Assembly (NCBI GenBank): GCA_039111635.1
Contig: JBCAQO010000006.1
Location: forward strand, 744,001-808,000
DNA length: 64,000 nt
Direction of reading: 5' to 3'
Source of the DNA: Heterobasidion occidentale
Lineage: Eukaryota > Basidiomycota > Agaricomycetes > Russulales > Bondarzewiaceae
The stretch's first letter is position 1. Each line of letters opens with the position of its first letter. This document shows positions 20,801 through 30,741 of the stretch, piece after piece. The notes under the pieces are model-generated. The model was not told where the DNA came from. It did no database searches and saw nothing but the letters and a program-made list of their open reading frames with translations. A program made the translations under genes and the position numbers.

Positions 20801-22348
20801 GCGAGATAAGAGTGTTGACCTTATCATTGGTCAGAGCACTCTGGACCGCAAATTCGGCAAGCTCAAAGTCCAGCTGACAACGGAATGGCTTCCATGGTTC
20901 TTCATCAATTGGAGGCGGCAGAGGTACTGTGCGATGACCGTATTCTTCAAAGGAGCTGGTCTGCGAAGGCTTTCCGCTGTGCGGATGATACTCTGTCTTG
21001 ATGACATCGCGCTTCGGTGCTGTGACAAGATTGGCAATCGGGGCAGGGGTGTGAGAGAACAGGGGTGGAGTATCTAGATACACACAATGTAAAAGTATCA
21101 GTAACTATGGCAGGACATTCAAAATACGAGGAAGAAACAAGTGTTTGAGCATGGGTCGAGCAGTGCTGCGCGCACGACAAACAAGCTTCGCGCGGGGTGA
21201 TCGTGCTCTATCCGCCGCATTCGACGAGCGACAGACGTTTGGCAGGCGCCTGCCGCTGTGGCGTCAATGTTTCGACCCCTCGCAGCCTCCGCAAGCACCC
21301 GTGGGTCGAGCGGCGCCACGCACACAAAACAAAAGCCTTGTGTGGGGAGATCCTGCTTGAAAGGCCGCATATGGTGAGCGACAGACGTTCGGAAGACGCC
21401 TGCCGCCGCCGCGTCAATGCCCCGACCGCTAGCAGCCTGCGCATGCACCCCCGGGTCGAGCAGCGCCGCGCGCACGACAAACAAGCTTCGCGGGGTGATC
21501 GTGCTCGATCCGACGCATTTGACAAAAGGCAGACGTTTGGAAGACGCCTGCTGCCGCCGCGTCAATGTTTCGACCTCTCGCAGCCTCCGCAAGCACTCGC
21601 GGGTCTAGCGGCGCCGCGTACACAAAATAAAATCCTAGCGCGGGGAGATCCTGATCGAAAGGCCGCATACGATGAGCAACAGACGTTCGGAAGACGCCTG
21701 CCGCCGCCGCGTCAATGCTCCGACCGCTAGCAGCCTGCGCATGCACCCCCGGGTCGAGCAGCGCCGCGCGCATGACACACAGGTCGCGCGGGGTGATCGT
21801 GCTCGATCCGCCGCATTCGACAAGCGACAGACGTTCGGAAGACGCCTGCCGCCTCCGCATCTTCATCTCGACCCCTCGCAGCCTCCGCAAGCACTCGCGG
21901 GTCCAGCGGCGCCGCGCGCACAACGGACGAGCCCCGTACGAGGTGATCTTGCTCGATCTGACGCACTGAGGTATTTATGATTGAATTGGAACACTCACCT
22001 GGCTCTACAGTGTGTGAAGGACCAACTTCGTCAGGTGGCAAGTTTGCGAGAAGGCTTGATTCACCTTCAATCGGAGAGTGTGATCTGTGGGTGCGACGAC
22101 GTTTCTCTGCCGCCACCGCCGCCGTTAGCACTTCATTGAAAGATTTTGAATTTAATTTACACACCTTGAGAGCTTTTCTTCCTCCGGTACCTCTCCTCGA
22201 ATGCCCTATCCTGAATGCTTTCCAACCTTCGCTTTCCGCAAGCTCTCTCGTGAGTGGCCAGCCCTCGTAACTTGAAGAGTCCTCCACAATGCATGCATTT
22301 GGTCATGGAGGGGGCCGCTATTGCTCCGGGGGTGATGTTCGTTGCCAT
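17823..22348 (-). pseudogene. Plavaka-type (CACTA-like) DNA transposase, multi-exon and frameshifted
   Basis: The gene starts at 22348 with MATNITPGAIAAPSMTK and a C2H2-like motif (CMHCGGLFKLRGLATHERAC). The exons that follow carry Plavaka hallmarks: WKPFRCQLDFELAEFAVQSA (near 20900), a region with HWVWDAEKISKFNG and FHEPWTADGFWKAQ (near 20450-20530), RGSKGLCPCPICLVPH (near 19860), a block around YVVLDMYAALEVYTEET (near 19190) and a C-terminal RPRYDCVIVDT-like part near 18310. The last exon may reach 17823. An extra T in a T-run near 18130 and several stops break the frame. These enzymes cut and paste by a DDE-type reaction. Terminal inverted repeats were not identified. Confidence 0.75.
21132..21965. 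repeat. 149-bp minisatellite, about 5.5 copies, inside a transposase intron
   Basis: Units begin with (G/A)ACAGACGTT(C/T)GG(A/C)AG near 21231, 21380, 21528, 21678 and 21828, a spacing of 148-150 bp, with a partial unit to the left. Odd and even units differ systematically (CGCAGCCTCCGCAAGCAC versus AGCAGCCTGCGCATGCAC), so the array is really a 300-bp dimer repeat. The array is GC-rich, unlike the AT-rich transposase around it. It lies wholly within the intron bounded by a donor at 21998 and an acceptor at 21074 on the minus strand. Confidence 0.85.
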
Positions 22349-22521
22349 GAGTGTCAAAAAGTACCAGTTCTAGTGGCAGGAACTGAGCTGCTGAGCGTCG
22401 AGGTCAGTCTTCGGGGTTAGGGATGATTGCAATCTAATCAGAATATCATTATTATCTATTGCCCCCTGTAATGGCCCCTGGGCCGAGTTTCGCATGATGA
22501 TTACATGATGATCTCCGGCGT

Positions 22522-22596
22522 CGGCAAAATGATGCCGAGAATAATGCTATTCTAATGTCGACCCTCGGCATTATAATGCCGCGGCATCATAATGCC
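22522..22596. repeat. Cluster of three CGGCA...TGCCG palindromes upstream of the transposase
   Basis: Three inverted repeats lie in 75 bp: CGGCAAAATGATGCCG at 22522-22537, the perfect palindrome CGGCATTATAATGCCG at 22566-22581, and CGGCATCATAATGCCC at 22582-22597. They sit about 175-250 bp before the transposase start, where CACTA-like elements carry subterminal transposase-binding repeats. No matching cluster was seen at the other end. They could also be operator sites of an unrelated kind. The rest of 22349-22747 holds no gene. Confidence 0.5.
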
Positions 22597-22701
22597 CGTT
22601 CATTTTTCCGACACACGGTGAGAGCACTTCTAATCATGAGCGTGATACCTTCTTGCTTCTGCAACATGCTGGTTGTATGACATTGGTGCTCTACCAGCAG
22701 G

Positions 22702-22708
22702 TATATAT
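22702..22708 (+). promoter_or_regulatory. TATA box of the Hsp70-like gene
   Basis: GTATATATGCAG lies 40-46 nt upstream of the ATG at 22748. It is the only TATA-like motif in the short region between the palindrome cluster and the start codon. Confidence 0.45.
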
Positions 22709-22747
22709 GCAGCCGGCTGCTAGTGTCGCCACGTCATACTCTCCAAT

Positions 22748-25220
22748 ATGATGATACACAGAATTCCATATTCAGGACGAAAATGTCGCTTAGTTCTCAC
22801 CATCGACCTCGGAACGACCTTCAGTGGTTCGTCGTACGCCATCTTGGACCCTGACCAAGTCCCGGAAATCAGAACAGTGAACAGGTATATCTACACTAAA
22901 TTTTGTCTAAATATGATTAGTTATGCGTTGTTCAGATATCCAGGCCAAGATGCTAGTGATGCAAAGATCCCAACGGTTATCTGGTACGATTTGAATGGAG
23001 AGGTACTAGCCATTGGTGCCGAAGGGCCCCCAGAGCCCGAAGATGTCGAACTGCAAGACGATGAGGATGATGGCTGGGAGGACGTTACGAACGTGTTCAA
23101 GGTCGAGTGGTACTCCTCTCTCTTCGTTATGCTATTCTTGTTCCGGTTCTGAAAATTTCTCTATCTAGGTTCAAGCTCTTGTTGAGTCCGAAGAGCATGA
23201 TCACTGACCCTGCAATTCCTTCGGTCAGGTTACCACCTGGAAAAACCAATGTGATAGAAGTTTTTGCTGATTTCTATTCCTATATGTACAAGCGCGCTCA
23301 TAATTACATCAAGGAGACTCACGGGAATGGCGACTTGCTGTGGGAATTGTTTGGTGATGATATAGACTTCATTCTCAGCCATCCCAATGGGTGGGAAGGC
23401 GCACAGCAGGCCGCGATGCGAAAAGCTGCTCTTCAAGCTGGATTAGTGCCAGACACGCGGGAGGGGCGTGACCGAGTCAAGTTTGTAACAGAGGGAGAAG
23501 CTAGCTTTCACTTCTGCATCTCCAATGGAACGATTAGTGACAGCGTCAAGGTCAGTCGAAACCCCACCGACACATCGGACTTGCCTACTGATTTGAAGGT
23601 CAGACCAGCAATAATGTCATGGTCATCGATGCGGGAGGTGGGACAGTGGATTTCAGCACATATACCTTCACGAACTCAACACCTATTGTGATCAAAGAGA
23701 TTGCTGAGCCTGGATGTAAGTTTTCTATTCACATTTCTTATAACATGCAATTGAGGCGATCATGGCCAGGTATTTATCAAGGTTCTGTTCTAGTCAGCGG
23801 TTGTGCGTCGACTTATTTTAAAGGTGTGTCTCGTTCTTTCATATGCTATGCTAACATATCAAATCGTAGACATCTAGAAAAATTGGCCTCCTCGCCCTTC
23901 GGCAAGGACTCTTATGTGGAGGCGATCACTACTGAGTTCAACAGGACCACGAAGAAGCGGTTCAAGGGAACGGGATCCTCATCAATCAAGTTTGGCAATG
24001 TCCCAGACATGGATCCCAGTGCCGGCATTCGGAATGGGCAGATGAGATTGACGGCGTCCGTATACTTCCATCTTTGTGGTGCACTGTGAGAGTTGACCAG
24101 ACGGATACTTACCGCTCAGAAACGATATTGCCTCTTTCTTTGAACCTGCAGTTCACAACATCACCCAGGAAATAGAAGCACAACAACGTCTAGCAAACAC
24201 TCAGACAATATCTGTAAATCATTTATACCGATCCAATCGATGAGTCTTGACTGATGCCCAAGTCAATTAATTAGGATTTTTTTTTGGTTGGTGGGTTCGC
24301 TGCAAGCGAATACCTGTTTTCAAAGCTATGCAAACATCTGGAAGTGCTCGGCCGACGTCTATATAGGCCAGACAATTATACGTGCGTTCTCTCAAGTTTA
24401 TCAGGCTGGGCTCTTGCTCAACTGCAAACTTACATGCAGCAACAAAGCGGTTGCAGAAGGCGCTGTATCCTTTTTCTTGGACCACTTTGTCTCGACACGG
24501 GTGGTTCGATTTACCTATGGTTCCAAATGCAGCGTACGCTTTCTTGGTGGCAGTCTGGAACATTGTCTGCACTCTGCCACAAAGTTTATCAATCTGGACG
24601 GTAATGAATGTCTGCCAAATGCATTCAGTGTTATTGTCTCTAAGGTACAAGGCTGTGAATTATTGTCTATTGATATGATCATAATCCACTGTCGCAGGGT
24701 GCACAGGTATCGGAGACCCAGGAATTTGAGAAATCATTCTTCAGAAAAACGGCCGGCGGCACAGATTATATCGAAGCTACTGTGACTTGCTACAAAGGGG
24801 ATCAGGCACCATCCTGGATAGACATCAATCCGGGTTTGTTTTTTTGACGAGTTGCACAGTCGCGATCTCACAAGGTTGTTATCAGAGTTATTTTCTGACT
24901 CGTGCATGATTTCGGCGGATGTCTCTCGAGCACCAAAGATTTGCTTGAAAAGCTCAAGAGGGTACTATCATCAACAAACTTCTTCCGTTGTTCTATCCTT
25001 CGGTCTCACAGAGATGAAAGCAAGAATCACATGGGTGGAGAATGTTCGTATCATCTTCTTCTGGCAGTCCCGATTGTATCCAGCTCATGAAATGGTGCCT
25101 CAGGATATGAAAAAAAGGTCAGAATTTGACATATCGTTCACAGTGACATTGGTAATGGAGGCCTTTTGTGATTCACCTTCCTGCAGCGGCCCAGCCTCCA
25201 TTATCTATGATGAAGTCTGA
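22748..25220 (+). CDS. Hsp70-like ATPase (divergent basidiomycete paralogue), at least 11 exons
   Basis: Exons at 22748-22884, 22936-23109, 23169-23550, 23604-23715, 23770-23823, 23878-24055, 24120-24213, 24275-24381, 24440-24644, 24698-24833 and from 24886 join in frame with introns of about 50-65 nt. The actin/Hsp70 ATPase fold is shown by the phosphate-1 loop DLGTTFSG, the phosphate-2 motif IDAGGGTVD (near 23620) and the adenosine motif FLVGGFAASEYL (near 24285). The canonical substrate-binding domain and EEVD tail are missing. The C-terminal part instead matches the style of the expanded cytosolic Hsp70-like proteins of mushrooms (FGLTEMKARITWVEN). The last exons are less certain and probably end at the stop in 25218-25220. 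The gene appears intact in the middle of transposon debris. Client and role are unknown. Confidence 0.75.
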
Positions 25221-25363
25221 GGTTGACTCAGATCCGCTACCTCATAACCAGTGTAAGCCGTCGCCGAGAGCACTCCCTGTGGTCACTGTTCCGGTTCTTC
25301 TTTCCATTTGCCTCGTTGTCTTGTATCATTGTGTACCGTCTATATGTATGCCTTGCTTTACTA

Positions 25364-25550
25364 GTTTGCCTTCTTTTTTCACAAGATTCACTGAAAATCA
25401 AAGCCAATTTCCGAGAAATTAAATCAGATCTCAGCAACAGCACGTCCTCTGGCCAACTCAGTGTGCATTTGATTCAAATTGGTATCACTGTTGATTAGAG
25501 AGCCAAAATAAGGGCTCAATCGGGAATTGAACCCAGGACCAGTATCTTCG
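25364..25550 (-). other. tRNA-Pro 3' half relic with conserved downstream segment (SINE-like)
   Basis: On the minus strand GGTTCAATTCCCGATTGAGCC (T-arm, B box and 3' acceptor of tRNA-Pro) is followed by CTTATTTTGGCTCTC and about 140 bp ending in GTGAAAAAAGAAGG. The same order occurs at 45283-45044, where the tRNA is complete and the segment ends in GTGAAAAAAAAAGA. The 5' half of the tRNA is not recognisable here. A tRNA head, a body and an A-rich tail would fit a SINE. A duplicated tRNA locus is the alternative. Confidence 0.5.
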
Positions 25551-25659
25551 GAGATGATTCAAGTCCCGGTCAGGTTAATTTTCTTTTGTGTCCACTATCC
25601 TACAAGTTGATGGCCTGCCATTTTAACCCTAACCACATGATAATGCCACGTCGCACGTG

Positions 25660-25960
25660 ACTCCGTTGAGTGAGTTTGCCGCTGTTAGTTGATTCTTGCT
25701 CTTGTCGTCGTTGCTCCTCTCTGTGCTGCCCATGTTGCTGCTGCTAGCAGCTGCAATGCCGTCAAGTCACTTTGAGCTGCGGCAAGCACTGCCATCGTTC
25801 CTCTTTGTGCTACCCATGTCCCTGCTCGCAGTGGATGTTGTCAAGTCACTTTGAGGTGTGATGACAAGTGCTGTTGACGTCTCTGTGCTGCCTGTGTCGC
25901 TGCTGCTAGTGGCAGCAACACCTTCAAGTCACTTTGAGCTGCGACAGCTTCTGTCGACGC
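25660..25960. repeat. Degenerate tandem repeat of about 80 bp
   Basis: The core TCAAGTCACTTTGAG recurs at about 25762, 25841 and 25924, each preceded by a CTGTGCTGCCCATGTTGCTGCT-like stretch. A further single copy lies at about 29727, embedded in the same flanking words. It is a diverged minisatellite or the remains of a dispersed repeat. No protein frame is conserved across units. Confidence 0.6.
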
Positions 25961-26378
25961 TCTTCTTTGCATCAGGAAATGCACAGATTTCCTTTTACAG
26001 CTTATTCCTTTTTCTCTGTTTTTTTCCGTTTTTTTCCGTCTTTTTCCGTCTTTTCCTGACTTTATAGCATTGAAATCCCTGGCCTGCTTGTGTGAACCCA
26101 ATAAGACAAATCTAAGTAAAGTGACTTATTGAAAGCAGAAGGGACATACTAAAGGTTGAAAAGTGCCAGTCTACATATTTCAAGAAGAAAAGCCGAATTT
26201 GACATATAAGAGGACAGTAAAGTAATAACAATCCTGGCAAGCTACAAGTACACGAGTACAATAATCTGCAAACTTACACAATCTCCATTCATGCCCGACA
26301 GATGTCTCCTGCCATTGCCTTGGAGAGAGCATTGTCTGGGTTGGCGTGTGGCTGCAAGCCTAGACGACGTTGGTGCGC

Positions 26379-27455
26379 TGATACACTAGAGGCGTCTCTA
26401 AGTGCCGAGCACAACACCAAAACAACCTCTAATGCAGGGGGTGCTGGAGCTAGTATCTGATACACAAGGAATTGTTAATTAGGACTTGAAAAGTGAGGGC
26501 GCACTGAAGAGTAATGAGGAGGGTGAGATTAAAGTGCCCAAACGGTTTTGGGACTGCACCGAACACCGACCGAACATTTGGTTGGACGAGTCGGGTTGGA
26601 GAGTTGATCGGTAACGAGAGAGTAGTGTTGTGATTGACAACTACGTGCTTCAAGAGTCACACGGAACTCTGATAATATATGAAGACGGACGAGGGATACG
26701 AGTGAGGGGATGAGTACGAATGCAAATGAGGCCGAATGACAAGGAGGACAAGTTTGCTAAAGTTGGCAAAGACAGTTTCAATGTTTGAGACAAGTGCAAA
26801 TGAGCTCTAAACTGTGGGGTGCGAAAGCTGGTTTATTCCAGACTTGTATGTAGGTTTTTATAGTAAATGGAGCCCCTAAGTAAAATATTAAACGAGAAAT
26901 GAGAGTAAATGGGCACCAATTCCTAGCGAATAGAGAAGATAAGAAGGTAGGTGAGATGTCCATATGGGTTTAGAAGGTGATAAGGTAAAAGTCAATCAGC
27001 GATGGTGGAGTCCTGACCGTTTGGTATTTGTCATCCGAGCGTAGGTAGCAGGAACAGGGTTTGGAGAACTAATGAAAATAAAAGAAGAAGTAACGTACAA
27101 CCAGAGTGGCCAAGTAATGGTGCAAGATTTTGTTTGACTGACCATGTAGAAGTCGGGAAGATAAGTGATAAGGACCGACCAACTTATGGAGCACATCGGC
27201 CGAAGTGGACCACTGTCTCCAATCTTGTAAACTCCTATTGTCACACTCCTGTGCGGTCATGATAAGTATGTGAAGTATGGGCAAACTGACCCAAGTGCTG
27301 CAGAATGTCCTTCGGTGGCTTGCGGTCAGTCGGGTAGGGACCAACCATGGTTCGGTAGGAGTTGGTGTCTTTGGTACTCGTCTAGAGCTGTTCAGTATCT
27401 CCCCAAAGCTTCCCAAATACCTCCCTCGGACCCTAGCGCAGACGCATGCTCATCA
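26379..27455 (-). repeat. Solo LTR-like element, family C, copy 1
   Basis: This 1077-bp unit begins TGATACACTAGAGGCG and ends GCATGCTCATCA. Its minus strand has LTR architecture: TGATGAG...ATATCA-type ends, a TATAAAA box near 26860 and an AATAAA-like motif shortly after. The same unit recurs at 33086-35001 and 37716-40457 with other elements removed. No clean target duplication is visible (TGCGC left, GTGCC right). No internal domain was found. Confidence 0.75.
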
Positions 27456-28577
27456 GTGCCACTTGGAAACACTGCAGATGGGCCGCCCGCCATGCCTGAT
27501 GTGAACGTGGACGCAGATCCAGGCGCTGCGCACCCCTGGGTGTTGTGGGCATCACTGGAAGCTCGGATGTATTGCGTGACTCCTGCACGACTGCTGAGCC
27601 CTACTTTTTCAAGTTAGCAGTGGCGAGGTGCACCCATGTTTGAGGTGCGGGAGGCTGGCGGGCAGCAGTGGTGCCACTGTGGGGACAAGAGCGGGTGCGG
27701 CAGCTGGTGTCGGTGCTAGTGCTGGTGCAGAGGTGAGCATGGGCGCAGCTGCAGCTGCAGCGGTGGGCTGAGGAGAGTGGCCACCAGACTAGGGGAGGGA
27801 GAAGGTGTGGTGGCGGCAGCAGGAGTGGCGCGCTGCGACTTTGATGGGGAAGTAGCAACTGCGGGTGTGCGTGTGTGGACAGGTGCTGATGACAGTGTTG
27901 GGAGCGGTGCCGCCATAGGTGCAGGGCTGGGCAGTTTCTTGGTCAGAGTGAGGGCCACAGCAGGAGCGGAAGTGGGGGAGCGCATTGGGGAGGTGGTGAC
28001 GGATTTAAGCTCACCGCTGACACCTCGGGCACAGGCGCAGGCATGGGCTCGATGGCGGCAAAGAGTGCGAGCACAAGGGCAGGCTTGGGCGCTGTAGGGT
28101 CAGGCGGACAGTGTGTTCATGTGCTCATGGCCACATACTTGTCCTTGCTCTCGACGGCCTCCTCCTTGAGGAAGTGGAAGATGTTGTTGAGGACATGGTA
28201 GACATTGGGATGCTTGGCGAGGAAGAAGGAACGGGCTTACTGACTCGTCCTTATTGTCCACATTGGCCTGGGCAAAGCGAGGGCACTGCAAATGAGTGTG
28301 CAAGAAAGCTAGACAGGGTGTCGACTTCACTGTCTGAGGCCAAATGTTGTCACAGGGTTTTTTATTAGTTAGCTGATGAGGACGCGTGGCCCTCGTGAGT
28401 AAGTTAGCTCCATCCTTCTTTCCTTGGCTCCTATAAGCTTCTATACTCTCCTGCTTTGCTCCCTCATTGCCTCTCTACCTGATGCCTTCAACGTAACCAG
28501 TGAGTGCAAGGTTGAGAAGGTGAAGCACATGCTCAGCTTACAGCAGAGTATTTGCATTGATCTAGGTTTAAGGGCGG
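27456..28577. other. GC-rich low-complexity stretch, no gene assigned
   Basis: Bases 27600-28100 are rich in GCAGCTGG/GGTGCTGG words and read as Ala/Gly/Val- or Ser/Pro-rich peptides in several frames on both strands, with no conserved motif. This may be the decayed low-complexity tail of a gene comparable to the one at 42-1055, but nothing firm supports that. 28100-28577 shows nothing recognisable. Confidence 0.35.
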
Positions 28578-28765
<188 letters not shown>

Positions 28766-29921
28766 AATGACGATGACAACAGATAACGATGACAATTGCA
28801 TCTACTTACATAAATCCACCACAGTCAGGATCCACTGCTTAGTAATTTGAGAATGACTTACTGGACTCACCAGACCCTGCTGACATTGCTCGCAAGCGGG
28901 CGAACCCTCTCTATACCCTTGTACGTCCCTCCTTTTTTCTTCCCTTTCTATATGGCCCTGAGCCAGCCTTGCCCGCATTTAGCTGTCCAGTACTCGTCCC
29001 CTCCTCCCTTCTTTCCATGACATTGGCATCTGCATTCCCTCCTTGCACCCTCTTCTCTGCTCCTCCAGCCCTCTCCCATTGTAGTCCCCTCCTAGACTTG
29101 AAACACAACCCTCAATGTCAATGTCAAACAACTGCACCAAGTCAGGCCACGAGAATCTCTTAAACAAATTCATTGACAGAGTCCCCGGCATCGGTTCAGG
29201 AATCAACGGTGCCCTCTCGCTGCATTCTACATTGAAGAGTGCCTCGCATCGCCAAGCATGTACCATGTAACTAAGTGGGAGGGCACGGTGCCCACAGAGG
29301 ACCAGCTGGTGCTCGCGTCAGACGCAGAGGCAGTGTTGACTGGGTGGTTGTCAAGTGCGCATGGTGGGCGGGGGAGCACGCACTGGTACAATAGTATAGA
29401 TAATGTGTATTTAAATTGGTTTATTGTGAAATAAAATGTATTATAAATACCACTTATGTGTCTTATGAAGTTCTTGAGCACTTGGCAAAAAGAGGTTAGC
29501 TATACACCAGGCAGGAAATAACTACTCCTCTTGTGACTTATCGCCATGGCTTACAGCTTATCCTGTGTTTTAATGATATAGACCTGTTGTGGCCAAGACA
29601 GATTGCTTATGGTTTTTCATGTCTTATCTTGTCTTATTGAGCTTGACAAGCTGGATAAGTCAGAAAAGACAATCTGTGCATTTCCTGGTATGTGCTGCCT
29701 GTGTCCCTGCTCACAGTGGACACCGTCAAGTCACTTTGAGGTGTGACAGCTGCTGTAGATGCCATCTGTGCTGCCCATGTTGCTCTCTCCAATGCACATG
29801 CACATACACATGCACATGCACCCCGTCCCATCCCCTTCTGCAGTAGCTTCTGCCGTGGTATCTGCAAAGCTGCTAGAGAAGACATATCTCCATTGCTATT
29901 GTGAGGCCCTGTTTGGCATTC
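28766..29921. other. Unassigned stretch before a solo LTR
   Basis: No gene is recognised. Around 29150-29340 an open stretch (KFIDRVPGIGSGINGALSLH) has coding-like composition but no known family, and its frame closes on both sides. A TGCACA-type short repeat lies near 29790-29822, and a single copy of the repeat seen at 25660-25960 lies near 29690-29780. Confidence 0.35.
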
Positions 29922-30741
29922 TGTTAGGTCGGAGACCTATCATGTGCACCAATGCACGAGGGAATCCCTAGGCTATACTTCTACAGTGTTGTAAAGCTGT
30001 AGACTCCAATGTATAAAGACAATGAATTGTCTTTGGGCTCATTAGAGAAATTTAGGGTTGCTGTCTGCTTTGTCCTCAAAGAGGTGAAGGAGGTAGTCTT
30101 CGAGTTCTTCTTGATGATGAGGAGGAACTAGATGATCTTCTCCTGTCCAACAAATAACATGGGGAGGTGTCCAACTGAGAACTCAGAAGGCCGCAAGGCC
30201 GGTATAGGTGAGGGTGAATACAGAGAGAGGAGAGAAGGGAGACGAGTCCAGTGCATTGTTAGACCGTGTAAGAAAGTCTTAGATCTAACAGAGTTTGCAA
30301 AGTGTGAGCTAGGAAGGTAGCTAAATGCCAGGCACAGTGCAGAGATCGAGTGTATTACAGGTGAACGAGCTGAGCTTCTTAGAAGCTCATCTTGCCTATT
30401 TATACAAAGAAGTATCTAGGGCCGGATCTAGACTTGGTCTGTGCACTTCTAAGGTACAGAAGTAAACGATCGAGATCCGTAAGCGAAGATGCATCATTGG
30501 TCTAAGTATAGTACAAGATCACTAATATCTGTCCACATCCATATCAAATGTCTAGCTGCATCACGATCAATCAGGAACCAGGAACAGGGTTAGGAACCAG
30601 GAATGGTGAGTAAGTGTTCATGCAGTTAGCATGTCAATGATAATGAGTCATTGATCACTGTTTGAGTCTGGATCACAAGCATAACACTTGACTGACCTCC
30701 CTGACCACATGTGAAGCACGTGTTAGGATGTGGTCCTAACA
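29922..30741 (-). repeat. Solo LTR, family A
   Basis: An 820-bp copy of the gypsy LTR in reverse orientation (TGTTAGGTCGGAGACC...GTCCTAACA) is flanked by a perfect duplication, CATTC (29917-29921 and 30742-30746). It is more diverged from the 2716-13908 LTRs than they are from each other, so it comes from an older insertion. Confidence 0.9.

Larger units (their letters stand above)
25221..26378. other. Intergenic, with tRNA relic and short tandem repeats
   Basis: No coding gene is recognised. The stretch holds a decayed tRNA-Pro 3' segment (25364-25550), a degenerate tandem repeat (25660-25960), and four copies of a TTTTTCCGT-type pyrimidine repeat near 26019-26057. The last part before the LTR at 26379 is unassigned. 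Confidence 0.5.

Noticed and set aside
21119..21923. Long open frames on both strands with 50-residue repeats across the minisatellite
   Set aside because: They follow from a repeat of about 150 bp that lacks stops. The array lies inside an intron of the transposase gene with good splice sites on both sides.
22748..25220. Treating the Hsp70-like gene as a pseudogene because of an apparent stop after the exon ending at 23823
   Set aside because: Using the acceptor just before 23878 instead of the earlier AG restores the frame, and later exons also join cleanly.
25700..25960. Direct repeats that might be a CRISPR array
   Set aside because: The units are degenerate with no regular repeat-spacer structure, and the genome is eukaryotic.
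27777..28097. A 106-aa Ala/Gly/Val-rich frame on the plus strand
   Set aside because: The GC-rich low-complexity DNA is open in several frames on both strands, and there is no start context or family match.
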